DNA of 64,000 nt, taken from positions 310,001 through 374,000 of the forward strand of contig OZ220707.1 of assembly GCA_965116685.1 (NCBI GenBank), in the 5' to 3' direction. Both the position numbers and the translations under genes were made by a program. Under the pieces are notes generated by a model. The model saw nothing but the letters and a program-made list of their open reading frames with translations. It did not search any database and was not told the DNA's origin. Positions 37,330 through 47,500 of the stretch are shown one piece after another. The DNA is from Bin80 sp965116685. Its GTDB lineage: Bacteria > Bacteroidota > Rhodothermia > Rhodothermales > Bin80. Position 1 is the first letter of the stretch; every line of letters starts with the position of its first letter.

Positions 37330-37427
37330 GAGGTTCTTGCAAAACTCTTCTACAATCCGAATAATATGCCCGTAGACACTCTCAGAGTAATATTCGCCTC
37401 CAAATGAAAGAGTTTTGCAAGAGGCTC
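37330..37427. repeat. Small inverted-repeat element (MITE-like)
   Basis: GAGGTTCTTGCAAAACTCTTC at 37330-37350 is matched by its near-complement at 37406-37427 (outer bases GAGCCTCTTGCAAAACTCTTTC read inward). The 98-bp unit has no coding capacity. The ends resemble those of IS5-like elements, so it may be a non-autonomous derivative. No target duplication is obvious. Confidence 0.6.
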
Positions 37428-37482
37428 ATTTGGCATGGTTAAATCAGGTAAGCGCTGGATTGCTCCAAACATAAAGCATTTC

Positions 37483-38283
37483 TCAATCGAATTCCAATAC
37501 CTTTACACGGTCTCCCTTCTGTACGACACCTGTGTTTTCCGGAACCAGATTTTCTCCGAAATACACCTTCCCATCTCTTTTTCGAAAACTGTTCAATGTG
37601 CGCAGTGGCTCCTTGCCCTGTGAAGCCGTATCCTGATCTATTGTGGTTATAGTGCATCGCGTGCAGGGCTTCACAACGGAAAAAATAATGTTTCCAATTC
37701 GGATCCGTTTCCAACTGTCTTCACCAAATGGGCGATCCCCGGAGACCACCACATTTGGTCTAAATCGTCCCATCGGGATAGGGGTAGATAACTTCCTGTT
37801 TAAGTCCAAGAGAGAGGCTTTCGTGGTACAGAGCAAGGGATACCCGTCAGCGAATGAGACCGTAGTCCCTGACGGAGCATAGGTAGGATCTGCCAATCGT
37901 GAATTTGGATCGTGCATGTGCACCAGGCGAACGGTACGTCCCAGAAAAGTACTCAACCACATATTTACCTGATCGGAAGCCACCCGTGCAAGAATGGAAT
38001 CCCGCCATATTGAAACTTGGAGGATCGGGGCTGTTTCTCCAGGGACGTCAACGGAAATACACTTCTGCCCGAATGCGGTGAGCATGAACTTATCCCCAGG
38101 CCGAGGGACCGCCTGGATCAATGACATGCGCGGGCTTGTTCTCTGGGTGAGGAAATTAGCCTCATCATCAACAATCATCCAACGCCGATCTCCGGCAAGC
38201 CCCCAGGAGTTTACTTGGGCACGTATCTGTGTGATCCGATGAGTTGACTTGATCGGATAGATATACAACTCCTCTAAAATCAT
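37483..38283 (-). CDS. MOSC domain protein with N-terminal beta-barrel domain
   Basis: From MILEELYIYPIKSTHRI the protein has 266 residues. The N-terminal part (LYIYPIKS, GLAGDRRWMIVDDEANFLTQRTSPRM) is the MOSC_N domain. The C-terminal MOSC core has RFRPNVVVSGDRPFGEDSW and VVKPCTRCTITTIDQDT, with the conserved Cys thought to bind persulfide or molybdenum cofactor sulfur, as in mARC and YcbX. No C-terminal ferredoxin domain is present. The substrate is not known. The upstream frame to 38316 is unlikely to be translated. Confidence 0.9.
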   Translation of the reverse strand: MILEELYIYPIKSTHRITQIRAQVNSWGLAGDRRWMIVDDEANFLTQRTSPRMSLIQAVPRPGDKFMLTAFGQKCISVDVPGETAPILQVSIWRDSILARVASDQVNMWLSTFLGRTVRLVHMHDPNSRLADPTYAPSGTTVSFADGYPLLCTTKASLLDLNRKLSTPIPMGRFRPNVVVSGDRPFGEDSWKRIRIGNIIFSVVKPCTRCTITTIDQDTASQGKEPLRTLNSFRKRDGKVYFGENLVPENTGVVQKGDRVKVLEFD

Positions 38284-38400
38284 GAAAATGCCTCGAATCA
38301 GTTCTGAATAATTCAATCTACCCGACCGGGATAAAGATGTAAAAGTTCATAAAAATAATCGAAAATTGCTACCTTGCTGATATTCTTGAACCCTATTGAC

Positions 38401-40164
38401 ATGAAAACTGCCATCCCCGCTTCGGATATTCGATATGAACCGAATGAAACCCCGCCATTGCCGCTTACCATTGGCTTGGGATTTCAAATGGCCCTCCTAA
38501 GTATTGCCGGTATCGTGTTAACCCCGGCCGTTGTGATTCGTGCCGGAGGCGGAAGTGAAGAGTATCTGGCCTGGGCCGTATTTGCAGCCGTCGTGGTCAG
38601 TGGAGTTTCCACTATCCTCCAGGCTTTAGGGAAATTCAGAATCGGATCCGGCTATGTTCTGCTCATGGGAACGTCAGGAGCGTTTATTGGAATCTGTATT
38701 GGGGCGCTCCATGAAAGTGACCCGGCCACGATGGCGGCCTTGGTCATCGTCTCTTCACTCCTGCAACTTCTCTTTGCCGCCAAGCTTTCCAAGTTCAGAC
38801 GGATTATGACGCCCACCGTCACAGGAACGGTCATTATGCTGATTGCAGTGACCGTCATGCCGATCCTTTTTGATATGATGAATCAGATCCCTGAGGAAAG
38901 CAGCTCCACCTCAGGAGCCGCCGTGAGCGCGGGGACCTCTCTCATAATCATGGTCTTCCTAGCAATCAAGGCAAGAGGAATCCTTCGGCTGTGGGCACCA
39001 ATGATTGGTGTTTTAGCTGGAACCATTGTCTCCAGCTTTTATGGTCTCTATGATGTCCAGTCAATCCGGGACGCCGCATGGATCGGGATCCCCTCCGTAG
39101 CAGGATGGCCGGGAATGGACCTGACGTTTAGCCCCGTCTTTTGGGCGTTCCTTCCCGCCTTTATGTTTGTGACCATCATCGGGGCCATTGAGACGATCGG
39201 AGATTCAATTGCGATCCAGCGGATCTCCTGGCGAATTCCTCGCGCAACAGATTTTCGTACTGTACAGGGAGCACTCATGGCCGACGGGGTCGGAAACTTT
39301 CTCTCGGGAGTTACGGGAACGATTCCCAATACAACGTACTCCAGCTCCGTCTCGGTCGTTGAACTGACCGGGGTTGCGTCCAAGGCCTGCGGGGTTGCGA
39401 TTGGAGTGATCTTTGTTTTTTTATCAGTGAACCCCAAATTCCTGGCCGCCATTCTTGCAATTCCCGCACCCGTAGTAGCGGCATTCGTGGCCGTTTTGAT
39501 TGCAATGCTTTTTGTATTGGGGATGAAAATCGTAGTTCAGGATGGAATTAATTATCGAAGCGGGTTGATTTGCGGGATCTCATTCTGGATTGGCTCCGGG
39601 CTCCAAAATCGCAATATTTTCCCGGAGTTTTTTGATGGCCTGGCGGCTGGGACCTTCGAAAATGGCATGGTTAGCGGTGGGCTCGTCGCCATTTTACTGA
39701 CCATTCTGACAGAACTGACTTTCAAGGCCCGGAAACGAATCCAAACGAACCTGAGCGTCGAGGCACTCTCCGAGCTGCAAGCCTTTGTCCGTAAATTTTC
39801 TAAAAGCCATTCATGGTCATCCGCTTTCACGATTCGAGTTGAAGGAGCTGTTGAAGAAGCGCTCCTGATCTTATGCAACCAAACCGATCCAGAGAAAAAG
39901 GATCGAGTCCTCCAACTGATGATCAAAGGGGGGGCGGATCGGGCGACCTTGGAATTTGTGGCAGCAGATTCTACCGAAAACCTTCAGGATCGGATTGCAC
40001 TTATGGGATCTGATGTTTCATCCATAAACTTGGAAAGAGAGATCTCCCTCCGAATGCTGAAACATCTGACCGCCTCGGTACGCCATGAACGCTATCATGG
40101 CACCGAGATCATCGTCCTGGAAGTACACAAATCGGCTACAATCCCTAACGAGATTGCAGCCTAA
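38401..40164 (+). CDS. NCS2-family uracil/xanthine permease with soluble C-terminal domain
   Basis: The 587-residue protein from MKTAIPASDIRYEPNE has about 12 membrane segments (LTIGLGFQMALLSIAGIVLTPAVVIRAG onward), SGYVLLMGTSGAFIGICIGA and TVTGTVIMLIAVTVMPILF. ETIGDSIAIQRISWR and SGVTGTIPNTTYSSSVSVVELTGVASK match the NCS2 signature. After about residue 450 comes a soluble tail of roughly 130 residues with VEGAVEEALLILCNQ and EISLRMLKHLTASVRHERYHGTEIIVLEV, which resembles the N-box and C-terminal parts of an RsbW-type HATPase. The tail identity is tentative. Confidence 0.88.
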   Translation: MKTAIPASDIRYEPNETPPLPLTIGLGFQMALLSIAGIVLTPAVVIRAGGGSEEYLAWAVFAAVVVSGVSTILQALGKFRIGSGYVLLMGTSGAFIGICIGALHESDPATMAALVIVSSLLQLLFAAKLSKFRRIMTPTVTGTVIMLIAVTVMPILFDMMNQIPEESSSTSGAAVSAGTSLIIMVFLAIKARGILRLWAPMIGVLAGTIVSSFYGLYDVQSIRDAAWIGIPSVAGWPGMDLTFSPVFWAFLPAFMFVTIIGAIETIGDSIAIQRISWRIPRATDFRTVQGALMADGVGNFLSGVTGTIPNTTYSSSVSVVELTGVASKACGVAIGVIFVFLSVNPKFLAAILAIPAPVVAAFVAVLIAMLFVLGMKIVVQDGINYRSGLICGISFWIGSGLQNRNIFPEFFDGLAAGTFENGMVSGGLVAILLTILTELTFKARKRIQTNLSVEALSELQAFVRKFSKSHSWSSAFTIRVEGAVEEALLILCNQTDPEKKDRVLQLMIKGGADRATLEFVAADSTENLQDRIALMGSDVSSINLEREISLRMLKHLTASVRHERYHGTEIIVLEVHKSATIPNEIAA

Positions 40165-40185
40165 TGATCTCTGAGGAGGCGCCAA

Positions 40186-43100
40186 TTAAACCTTGAGTTC
40201 CAACACCGGCTTGGCCCTCTTAATCGGGGGCTGCTGACTGGGGGCTGAATCGCCTCCTGCTGCCTGCTCGATGTCCGCACTAATTGAGGCTTGCAGTTCT
40301 TCCAGTTCACTCTTAGAGCCGACCACAATATCGCGGAATCGACGTTGTCCCGTTCCAGCTGGAATCAAGTGGCCAACAATCACATTCTCCTTGAGCCCAT
40401 AGAGCGGGTCAACTTTCGCGGAGATTGCTGCCTCTGTGAGCACCTTGGTGGTTTCCTGGAATGAGGCAGCCGATATAAACGAATCGGTCGCAAGTGCCGC
40501 CTGCGTGATTCCCAAAAGTATTGGTTCCCCAACGGCGGGCTGTGCTTCACGTACGGTAACCTCTTTGATATCACGTCGCTTCATTTCTGAATTCACCTCT
40601 CGCAATTGGCGTCGATCTACCAAAGAACCGATACGCAGTCCCGACTCTCCTGAATCCGTAACCACGAACTTATCATACAAGGCATCATTGAGCTCCTCAA
40701 GCTGGAACCGTGCGATTCCCTCCTCTTCCAGAAGTGTGGTATCGCCTGAATCGGTAACACGTATTTTCTGCATCATTTGACGCACAATTACTTCAATGTG
40801 CTTGTCATTGATGGCAACTCCCTGCAGCCTATATACCTCCTGAATCTCATTCACGAGATATTCCTGCACTGCTCGAGCACCTTTGATTCGAAGGATATCC
40901 CTTGCAGAAATTTGTCCGTCCGAAAGTGCATCCCCGGCGCGAACAAAATCATGCTCATTAACCAGGATATGCTTTTGCAGCGAAACGAGATAGGAGTGCT
41001 TATCTATCCCATCACGGCTTGTGACGATAACTTCCTGCGCACCACGTTTCCTTCCACCAAAACTCACTACCCCATCAATCTCGCTGACCACCGCAGCGTC
41101 GGTCGGTATCCGCGCTTCGAAAAGTTCAGTCACGCGGGGCAAGCCACCCGTAATGTCGCGCGTCCTGGCCGACTGCCTCGGGATTTTTGCCAATACTTCG
41201 CCCGCCTGTACAATATCCCCCTCATTCACCTGTAAGCGTGCACGAACCGGCAACGGGTATTCCCGGTGACTACCGTCATCCATAAATACGCGAAGTGCAG
41301 GAGTGAGTGAACGTTCTCTGCTCTCAATAATCACATTATCCTTTCTGCCAATGAACTTGTCAGATTCTTCCCGCAATGTTGTGCCGTCAATAATATCTTG
41401 GAATTGAATAGAGCCGGACACTTCAGATAAGATCACACTATTATAGGGATCCCAACCGGCAAGAACCGCATCCTTATCCACGATTTCTCCATCTGATACA
41501 AGGACCTCTGCACCAAACGGAATGATGGACGCAAACAGCTGTCGGTTTTCCTCGTCAACGATACGGATCTCACCTTGCCGGGTGAGAACAATTTCCGCTG
41601 GGCCATCGGCGCTCTCAAACGAAACCGTGCGTAAATTCTCAAAGATCACCCGGCCTGCGAATTTACTTCTGATTGTGCTGTCCGCTTCAATCCGACTAGC
41701 GGTCCCACCAACGTGAAACGTACGCAGGGTCAGTTGGGTGCCTGGTTCACCAATGGATTGCGCTGCCACAATACCGACTGCCTCCCCTGACTCTACAAGC
41801 CGTCCGCTACCCAGGTTACGCCCGTAACACAAAGAACATGTGCCTCGCTTCTCTTCGCAGGTAAGGACGGAACGAATCTCTACGCGTTCAATACTGGTTT
41901 CCGCGATATGCTTGGCTTTTTCTTCATCAATCATCTCATTGGCAAGCACAATCATTTGATCGGTAAGCGGGTCACGCACATCATGCAGTGACACGCGGCC
42001 GAGGATCCGGTCCGCCAGTGGTTCCACGACCGTCTCATTGTCCTTGAGCGCAGTGATTCCAATCCCTCGCAACGTGCCGCAGTCATATTGCGTAATCGTC
42101 ACATCCTGCGCTACATCTACAAGACGACGAGTCAAATAACCGGCATCAGCGGTCTTGAGGGCCGTATCTGCAAGACCCTTTCGCGCGCCGTGTGTCGAGA
42201 TGAAATACTCCAGCACTGATAACCCTTCCTTGAAGTTTGATACAATCGGGTTTTCGATGATCTCACCTGCGGAGCCAACCAGGCTTTTTTGCGGCTTCGC
42301 CATCAGCCCGCGCATTCCCCCCAATTGTCGAATCTGCTCTTTTGAACCACGAGCGCCTGAATCGGCCATCATATAGATCGCATTGAAGCCATCTTCATGC
42401 TCTTTCAGCGTGTCAAAGAGAACCTCGGATACACTATTGTTCGTCCGAGTCCAGATATCTATAACCTTGTTATAGCGCTCATTATCGGTGATATAGCCTT
42501 CCTCGTAATTATCATAGGCTTTGGCAACCTCGGTCTCCGCCGTACTGATGAGGTCCATCTTTTTATTTGGGACAACGATGTCTGCCAGTGAAAAGGTGAG
42601 TCCGGCAGTTGTCGCACACTCAAATCCAGCCCGTTTAATTTCATCCAGAAAACGAGCAGTTTTCGGGAAGTCTGTCGCCGTCAATACCTCTCCGATGATA
42701 CGCCGCAGATTCTTTTTCGTCAGCACATCATTGATATAGGGCACACCGTCTGGAACGACCTCATTAAGCAGTACGCGACCAACCGTTGTATCGATGATCT
42801 CTCCCGTGCCTAACCGGACCTTGATTTTGGCATGAACCTCAACCATTTTCTGATCAAAGGCCTGTCGGACCTCTGATAAAGAGGAAAACTTCATTCCTTC
42901 CCCTTTACAACCTGAACGTGATTTGGTCAGGTAGTACAGACCAAGGACCATGTCCTGTGTCGGTACCGTAACGGGACCGCCATGAGCTGGCGAAAGGATG
43001 TTGTGGCTTGACAACATCAATATCATCGCCTCCATGCATGCATCATGCCCCAGTGGGACATGAACAGCCATCTGGTCACCATCAAAGTCAGCATTAAATG

Positions 43101-44508
43101 CCGTACATACAAGAGGATGCAACTGGATTGCTTTTCCTTCTGTCAGGACCGGCTGGAATGCCTGGAAACCCAGTCGATGGAGCGTGGGTGCCCGGTTCAG
43201 CATGACCGGACGTCCCTGGATTACTTTTTCCAGAATATCCCAGACCTCTGATGTTCGTTTGTCAACGATCTTCTTGGCACTCTTCACGGTTTTGACAATG
43301 CCTCGTTCAATCAGCTTTCTGATCACAAATGGCTTAAATAACTCGACAGCCATTTCCTTTGGGATACCGCACTGGTGCAAATCAAGCTCAGGGCCTACCA
43401 CAATAACTGAGCGACCGGAATAATCTACACGTTTCCCCAACAGATTCTGGCGGAAGCGCCCCTGCTTCCCCTTGAGCATATCCGAAAGGCTTTTCAATGC
43501 CCGATTCGAATCGCTTCGTACTGCATTTACCTTTCGGGAATTATCAAAGAGACTGTCTACAGCCTCCTGAAGCATCCGTTTCTCGTTCCGCAGGATGACT
43601 TCCGGTGCTTTAATATCAATCAGGCGTTGCAACCGGTTGTTGCGAATGATCACTCGGCGATAGAGATCATTCAGGTCACTCGTAGCAAACCTGCCACCTT
43701 CCAGAGGAACCAGAGGGCGTAACTCAGGCGGAATTACAGGAATTACACGCAATACCATCCACTCTGGATAGTTATCCAACCGCCGATTCGCATCTCGGAA
43801 GGCCTCTACCACAGTCAGACGTTTAATTGCATCCGCCTTGCGCTGCTGACTGCTCTCCGTCTTGATCTGAAATCTAAGTTCATGAGAAAGTTCTTCCAAT
43901 CGAAGGCGCTTCAGCATAAACTCAATCGCCTCCCCCCCGATCATCGCAATAAACTTCTCAGGATCATCATCAGAAAGACGATTATTGTCTTCTCTGATCT
44001 TGTACAGGATCTCGTAATAATCCTCTTCTTTCAGAAGTTGGTTATCCTCAATTCCATGTTCAGCGGCGCACCCGGCCTGCACAACCACATACTCCTCAAA
44101 ATAAATGACCTTCTCCAGCTTCTTCGTCCGAATATCAAGCAGATGCCCAATCTTATTCGGCATGGTACGGAAGTACCAGATATGCACAACAGGAACAGAT
44201 AGGGCAATATGCCCCATGCGCTCACGTCGCACACTCTTTTGAGTCACTTCCACACCACAGCGATCACAAATAATTCCCTTATAGCGAATGCGTTTGTACT
44301 TGCTGCAGTAGCACTCCCAATCTTTGACGGGGCCAAAAATGCGCTCGCAGAACAGCCCATCCTTCTCGGGCTTAAAACTGCGATAATTAATTGTCTCCGG
44401 CTTGAGAACCTCACCATGACTCCGATCCAGAATGGTCTCTGGCGAGGCAAGGTTAATCGTGATGGATGAAAAGGTTTTACTCTGTGATGGGGTGTTCCCG
44501 TACGGCAT
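40186..44508 (-). CDS. rpoC: DNA-directed RNA polymerase subunit beta'
   Basis: With the start at MPYGNTPSQSKTFSSITINLASPETI the protein has 1440 residues. Features are the zinc-binding region CYCSKYKRIRYKGIICDRCGVEV, clamp helices, NADFDGDQMAVH with the catalytic Mg aspartates, the trigger loop region GARGSKEQIRQLGGMRGLM, and the second zinc site CEEKRGTCSLCYGR. The frame extends to 44553, but the extra 15 residues do not fit the family. It follows rpoB after a short gap in the usual order. Confidence 0.98.
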   Translation of the reverse strand: MPYGNTPSQSKTFSSITINLASPETILDRSHGEVLKPETINYRSFKPEKDGLFCERIFGPVKDWECYCSKYKRIRYKGIICDRCGVEVTQKSVRRERMGHIALSVPVVHIWYFRTMPNKIGHLLDIRTKKLEKVIYFEEYVVVQAGCAAEHGIEDNQLLKEEDYYEILYKIREDNNRLSDDDPEKFIAMIGGEAIEFMLKRLRLEELSHELRFQIKTESSQQRKADAIKRLTVVEAFRDANRRLDNYPEWMVLRVIPVIPPELRPLVPLEGGRFATSDLNDLYRRVIIRNNRLQRLIDIKAPEVILRNEKRMLQEAVDSLFDNSRKVNAVRSDSNRALKSLSDMLKGKQGRFRQNLLGKRVDYSGRSVIVVGPELDLHQCGIPKEMAVELFKPFVIRKLIERGIVKTVKSAKKIVDKRTSEVWDILEKVIQGRPVMLNRAPTLHRLGFQAFQPVLTEGKAIQLHPLVCTAFNADFDGDQMAVHVPLGHDACMEAMILMLSSHNILSPAHGGPVTVPTQDMVLGLYYLTKSRSGCKGEGMKFSSLSEVRQAFDQKMVEVHAKIKVRLGTGEIIDTTVGRVLLNEVVPDGVPYINDVLTKKNLRRIIGEVLTATDFPKTARFLDEIKRAGFECATTAGLTFSLADIVVPNKKMDLISTAETEVAKAYDNYEEGYITDNERYNKVIDIWTRTNNSVSEVLFDTLKEHEDGFNAIYMMADSGARGSKEQIRQLGGMRGLMAKPQKSLVGSAGEIIENPIVSNFKEGLSVLEYFISTHGARKGLADTALKTADAGYLTRRLVDVAQDVTITQYDCGTLRGIGITALKDNETVVEPLADRILGRVSLHDVRDPLTDQMIVLANEMIDEEKAKHIAETSIERVEIRSVLTCEEKRGTCSLCYGRNLGSGRLVESGEAVGIVAAQSIGEPGTQLTLRTFHVGGTASRIEADSTIRSKFAGRVIFENLRTVSFESADGPAEIVLTRQGEIRIVDEENRQLFASIIPFGAEVLVSDGEIVDKDAVLAGWDPYNSVILSEVSGSIQFQDIIDGTTLREESDKFIGRKDNVIIESRERSLTPALRVFMDDGSHREYPLPVRARLQVNEGDIVQAGEVLAKIPRQSARTRDITGGLPRVTELFEARIPTDAAVVSEIDGVVSFGGRKRGAQEVIVTSRDGIDKHSYLVSLQKHILVNEHDFVRAGDALSDGQISARDILRIKGARAVQEYLVNEIQEVYRLQGVAINDKHIEVIVRQMMQKIRVTDSGDTTLLEEEGIARFQLEELNDALYDKFVVTDSGESGLRIGSLVDRRQLREVNSEMKRRDIKEVTVREAQPAVGEPILLGITQAALATDSFISAASFQETTKVLTEAAISAKVDPLYGLKENVIVGHLIPAGTGQRRFRDIVVGSKSELEELQASISADIEQAAGGDSAPSQQPPIKRAKPVLELKV

Positions 44509-44555
44509 AATGCGGTCAACCTGGCTATTTAGAGTTGAATGGTTAACGACCAATC

Positions 44556-47500
44556 CTACTGGTCAAGTGACACCTCGAGACCGAGTCCCTGAAGCTCCCG
44601 GACGAGTACGTTAAAGCTCTCCGGGATACCAGCCGATGGCATATTCTCACCCTTAACGATACATTCATATGCCTTTGATCGGCCATGAACGTCATCACTC
44701 TTATAGGTGAGCATCTCCTGTAATACATTGGAAGCTCCGTAGGCATACATCGCCCAGACTTCCATTTCTCCCAACCGCTGGCCACCAAACTGCGCCTTAC
44801 CTCCCAGCGGCTGCTGGGTAATGAGACTGTAGGGACCAATGGAGCGGGCATGAATTTTATCGTCAACCAAATGGCTGAGTTTCAGCATATAAATTTGACC
44901 AACCGTTGTTTTTTGATCGAACGGTTCCCCTGTTAAACCATCATACAATTGCGTCCTTCCATCTACGGGTAAACCTGCTTCTTCCATGTTTTCAATCAAG
45001 TCCTGCATCGTTGGCCCATCGAAGCTTGGCGTTGCGAAGTGCTTCCCTAGCTCAGCACCGGCCCAGCCGAGAAGGGTTTCGTAAATCTGCCCCAAATTCA
45101 TTCGGGAGGGGACTCCAAGAGGGTTGAGTACAATATCCACGGGCGTACCATCCTCAAGGAATGGCATGTCTTCCACCGGAACAATGCGAGCAACGACTCC
45201 CTTATTGCCATGTCGCCCAGCCATCTTATCTCCTACCTGAATCTTACGCTTCTTGGCTACATAAACTTTGGCGAGCTGAACAATTCCTGGAGAGAGTTCA
45301 TCTCCCATTTGTGTCCGATGGCGCTCACGTTTGAACTTGGCATCAATCTGATCAAAGGCTTTATTGAAATTCTCAAACAGCTTGTTCAGATGCTTGTCTG
45401 CCCCGCGTTTCCCTTTCACTGAGAAATGTGGATTCAACTCATAAGGCTGGACATCCTTGAAATCTGATTCAAGAATTTTTGCACCTTCCAACACAACAAT
45501 TTCGCCATGCTGGGACTCAAGGTTGGTTTTTGCAGTGCATCCCTTTGAAAGTTCAAAAAATTTCTCCGAGAATTCTACTCGCAACTTCTTTAATTCCCGA
45601 TCAAAGGTGTTTTCAATCTCAGCAAGTTGCTGATGCTCTCGTTTCTTTGATTCAGGATCGGAACTGCGTCGACTGAAGAGTTGAGTATCAATGACCACAC
45701 CTTCCATTCCAGGAGGTGCCTTCAATGAGGCATCCTTTACATCACCTGCCTTATCGCCAAAGATTGCTCTCAGCAGTTTTTCCTCAGGAGTGGGATCGGT
45801 CTCCCCCTTTGGAGTGATCTTCCCGACAATGATATCTCCGGCCTTCACCTCTGCACCAACCCGTACGATTCCACGCTCATCCAAATCTTTGGTCGCTTCA
45901 ACCGACACATTGGGGATCTCACGTGTAAGCTCCTCCTGCCCACGCTTCGTCTCTCTGACTTGTAGGTCAAACGCTTCAATATGTACGGAAGTGAAGACAT
46001 CCTCTGAAACGAGGCGTTCCGAGAGCACGATTGCGTCCTCAAAGTTGTAGCCTCGCCAAGGCATAAAGGCTACCAGTATATTCTTGCCAAGGGCCAGCTC
46101 TCCCTTTTCGGTTCCAAAGCCATCCGTCAGAACCGTACCCTCTTCCACTTTCTGACCGACCTTAACGATCGGCTTCTGATTGATACAAGTATCCTGATTC
46201 GTACGCTGGAATTTGGTAAGCTTATATTCGGTCACCGGCTCCTTGAATGCGATTCTTCGTTCAACAGCAGACTGATTATACCGAATTACAATCCGTGTCG
46301 AATCAACATACTCAACGACCCCTTTCCCTTCTGCGACCAAGGCAGCTCGCGAATCTCTTGCGACACGCCCTTCCAATCCTGTGCCCACGATGGGTGCCTC
46401 TGCACGAAGCAATGGAACCGCCTGTCGCTGCATGTTTGATCCCATCAGTGCACGGTTTGCATCGTCATGCTCAAGGAATGGAATGATTGACGCACTCGGC
46501 GAAACAATCTGATTTGGAGCAATATCCATAAACTGAATCCGCTCCGGTCGCTCCGATGGAAATTCTACCCGATGGCGACACCGTACTAGCTCATCTAGAA
46601 AGCAGCCGTCCTCATCGATGCGGGCATTGGCCTGCGCAATGACTGCCTCATCCTCCTCCTCTGCAGAGAGATAGACAATAGAATCGGTTACTTTGCCATC
46701 GTCGACCCGTCGATAAGGCGTTTCGATGAAACCGAAATGATTGATTCGTCCATGTACACAAAGTGAGGAAATCAGTCCAATATTCGGACCTTCTGGGGTT
46801 TCAATCGGACAAAGCCTTCCGTAGTGTGTATAGTGTACGTCACGAACTTCAAATCCAGCACGTTCCCGTGTCAGCCCTCCAGGACCTAACGCCGACATCC
46901 GGCGCTTATGTGTTAACTCAGCCAGTGGATTCGTTTGATCCATGTACTGACTCAACTGGTTTGTACCAAAGAACGTGTTGATTACACTTGAAATTGTCTT
47001 TGCGTTGACCAGGTCCTGAGGTGTCAACGAATCTGCATCCCGCGCATTCATTCGCTCACGAATCGTACGAGCCATGCGAGCCAACCCAAGTGAAAATTGG
47101 GATCCCAGCTGCTCTCCTACCGTGCGCACACGCCGGTTACTCAGATGGTCAATATCGTCCAATCCGGTTTGTTCAGAGCGTAGCTCCAACAGTCTGCGGA
47201 TGATGGTAACGATATCTTCCTGCGTCAGCGTGACGGTTTCTGGAGATACATTCAATCCTAGGCGTTTGTTGATTCGATAACGCCCGACTGCTCCCAGATC
47301 ATACCGCTTCTCATTGAAAATGAGTCGGTCAAGTATATTCTTGGCAGCGTCAGAGTCCGGAGGATCGCTATCGCGCAGCACCCGATACAACTCTTCCAGT
47401 GCTTCCGACTGGTTGCTTGCCGGATCGCGCCTGAGCGTCTTGATCAATGTACTGATATCCAGAACATTATCATCATCTTCCTCATGCAGCAAATAGATCT

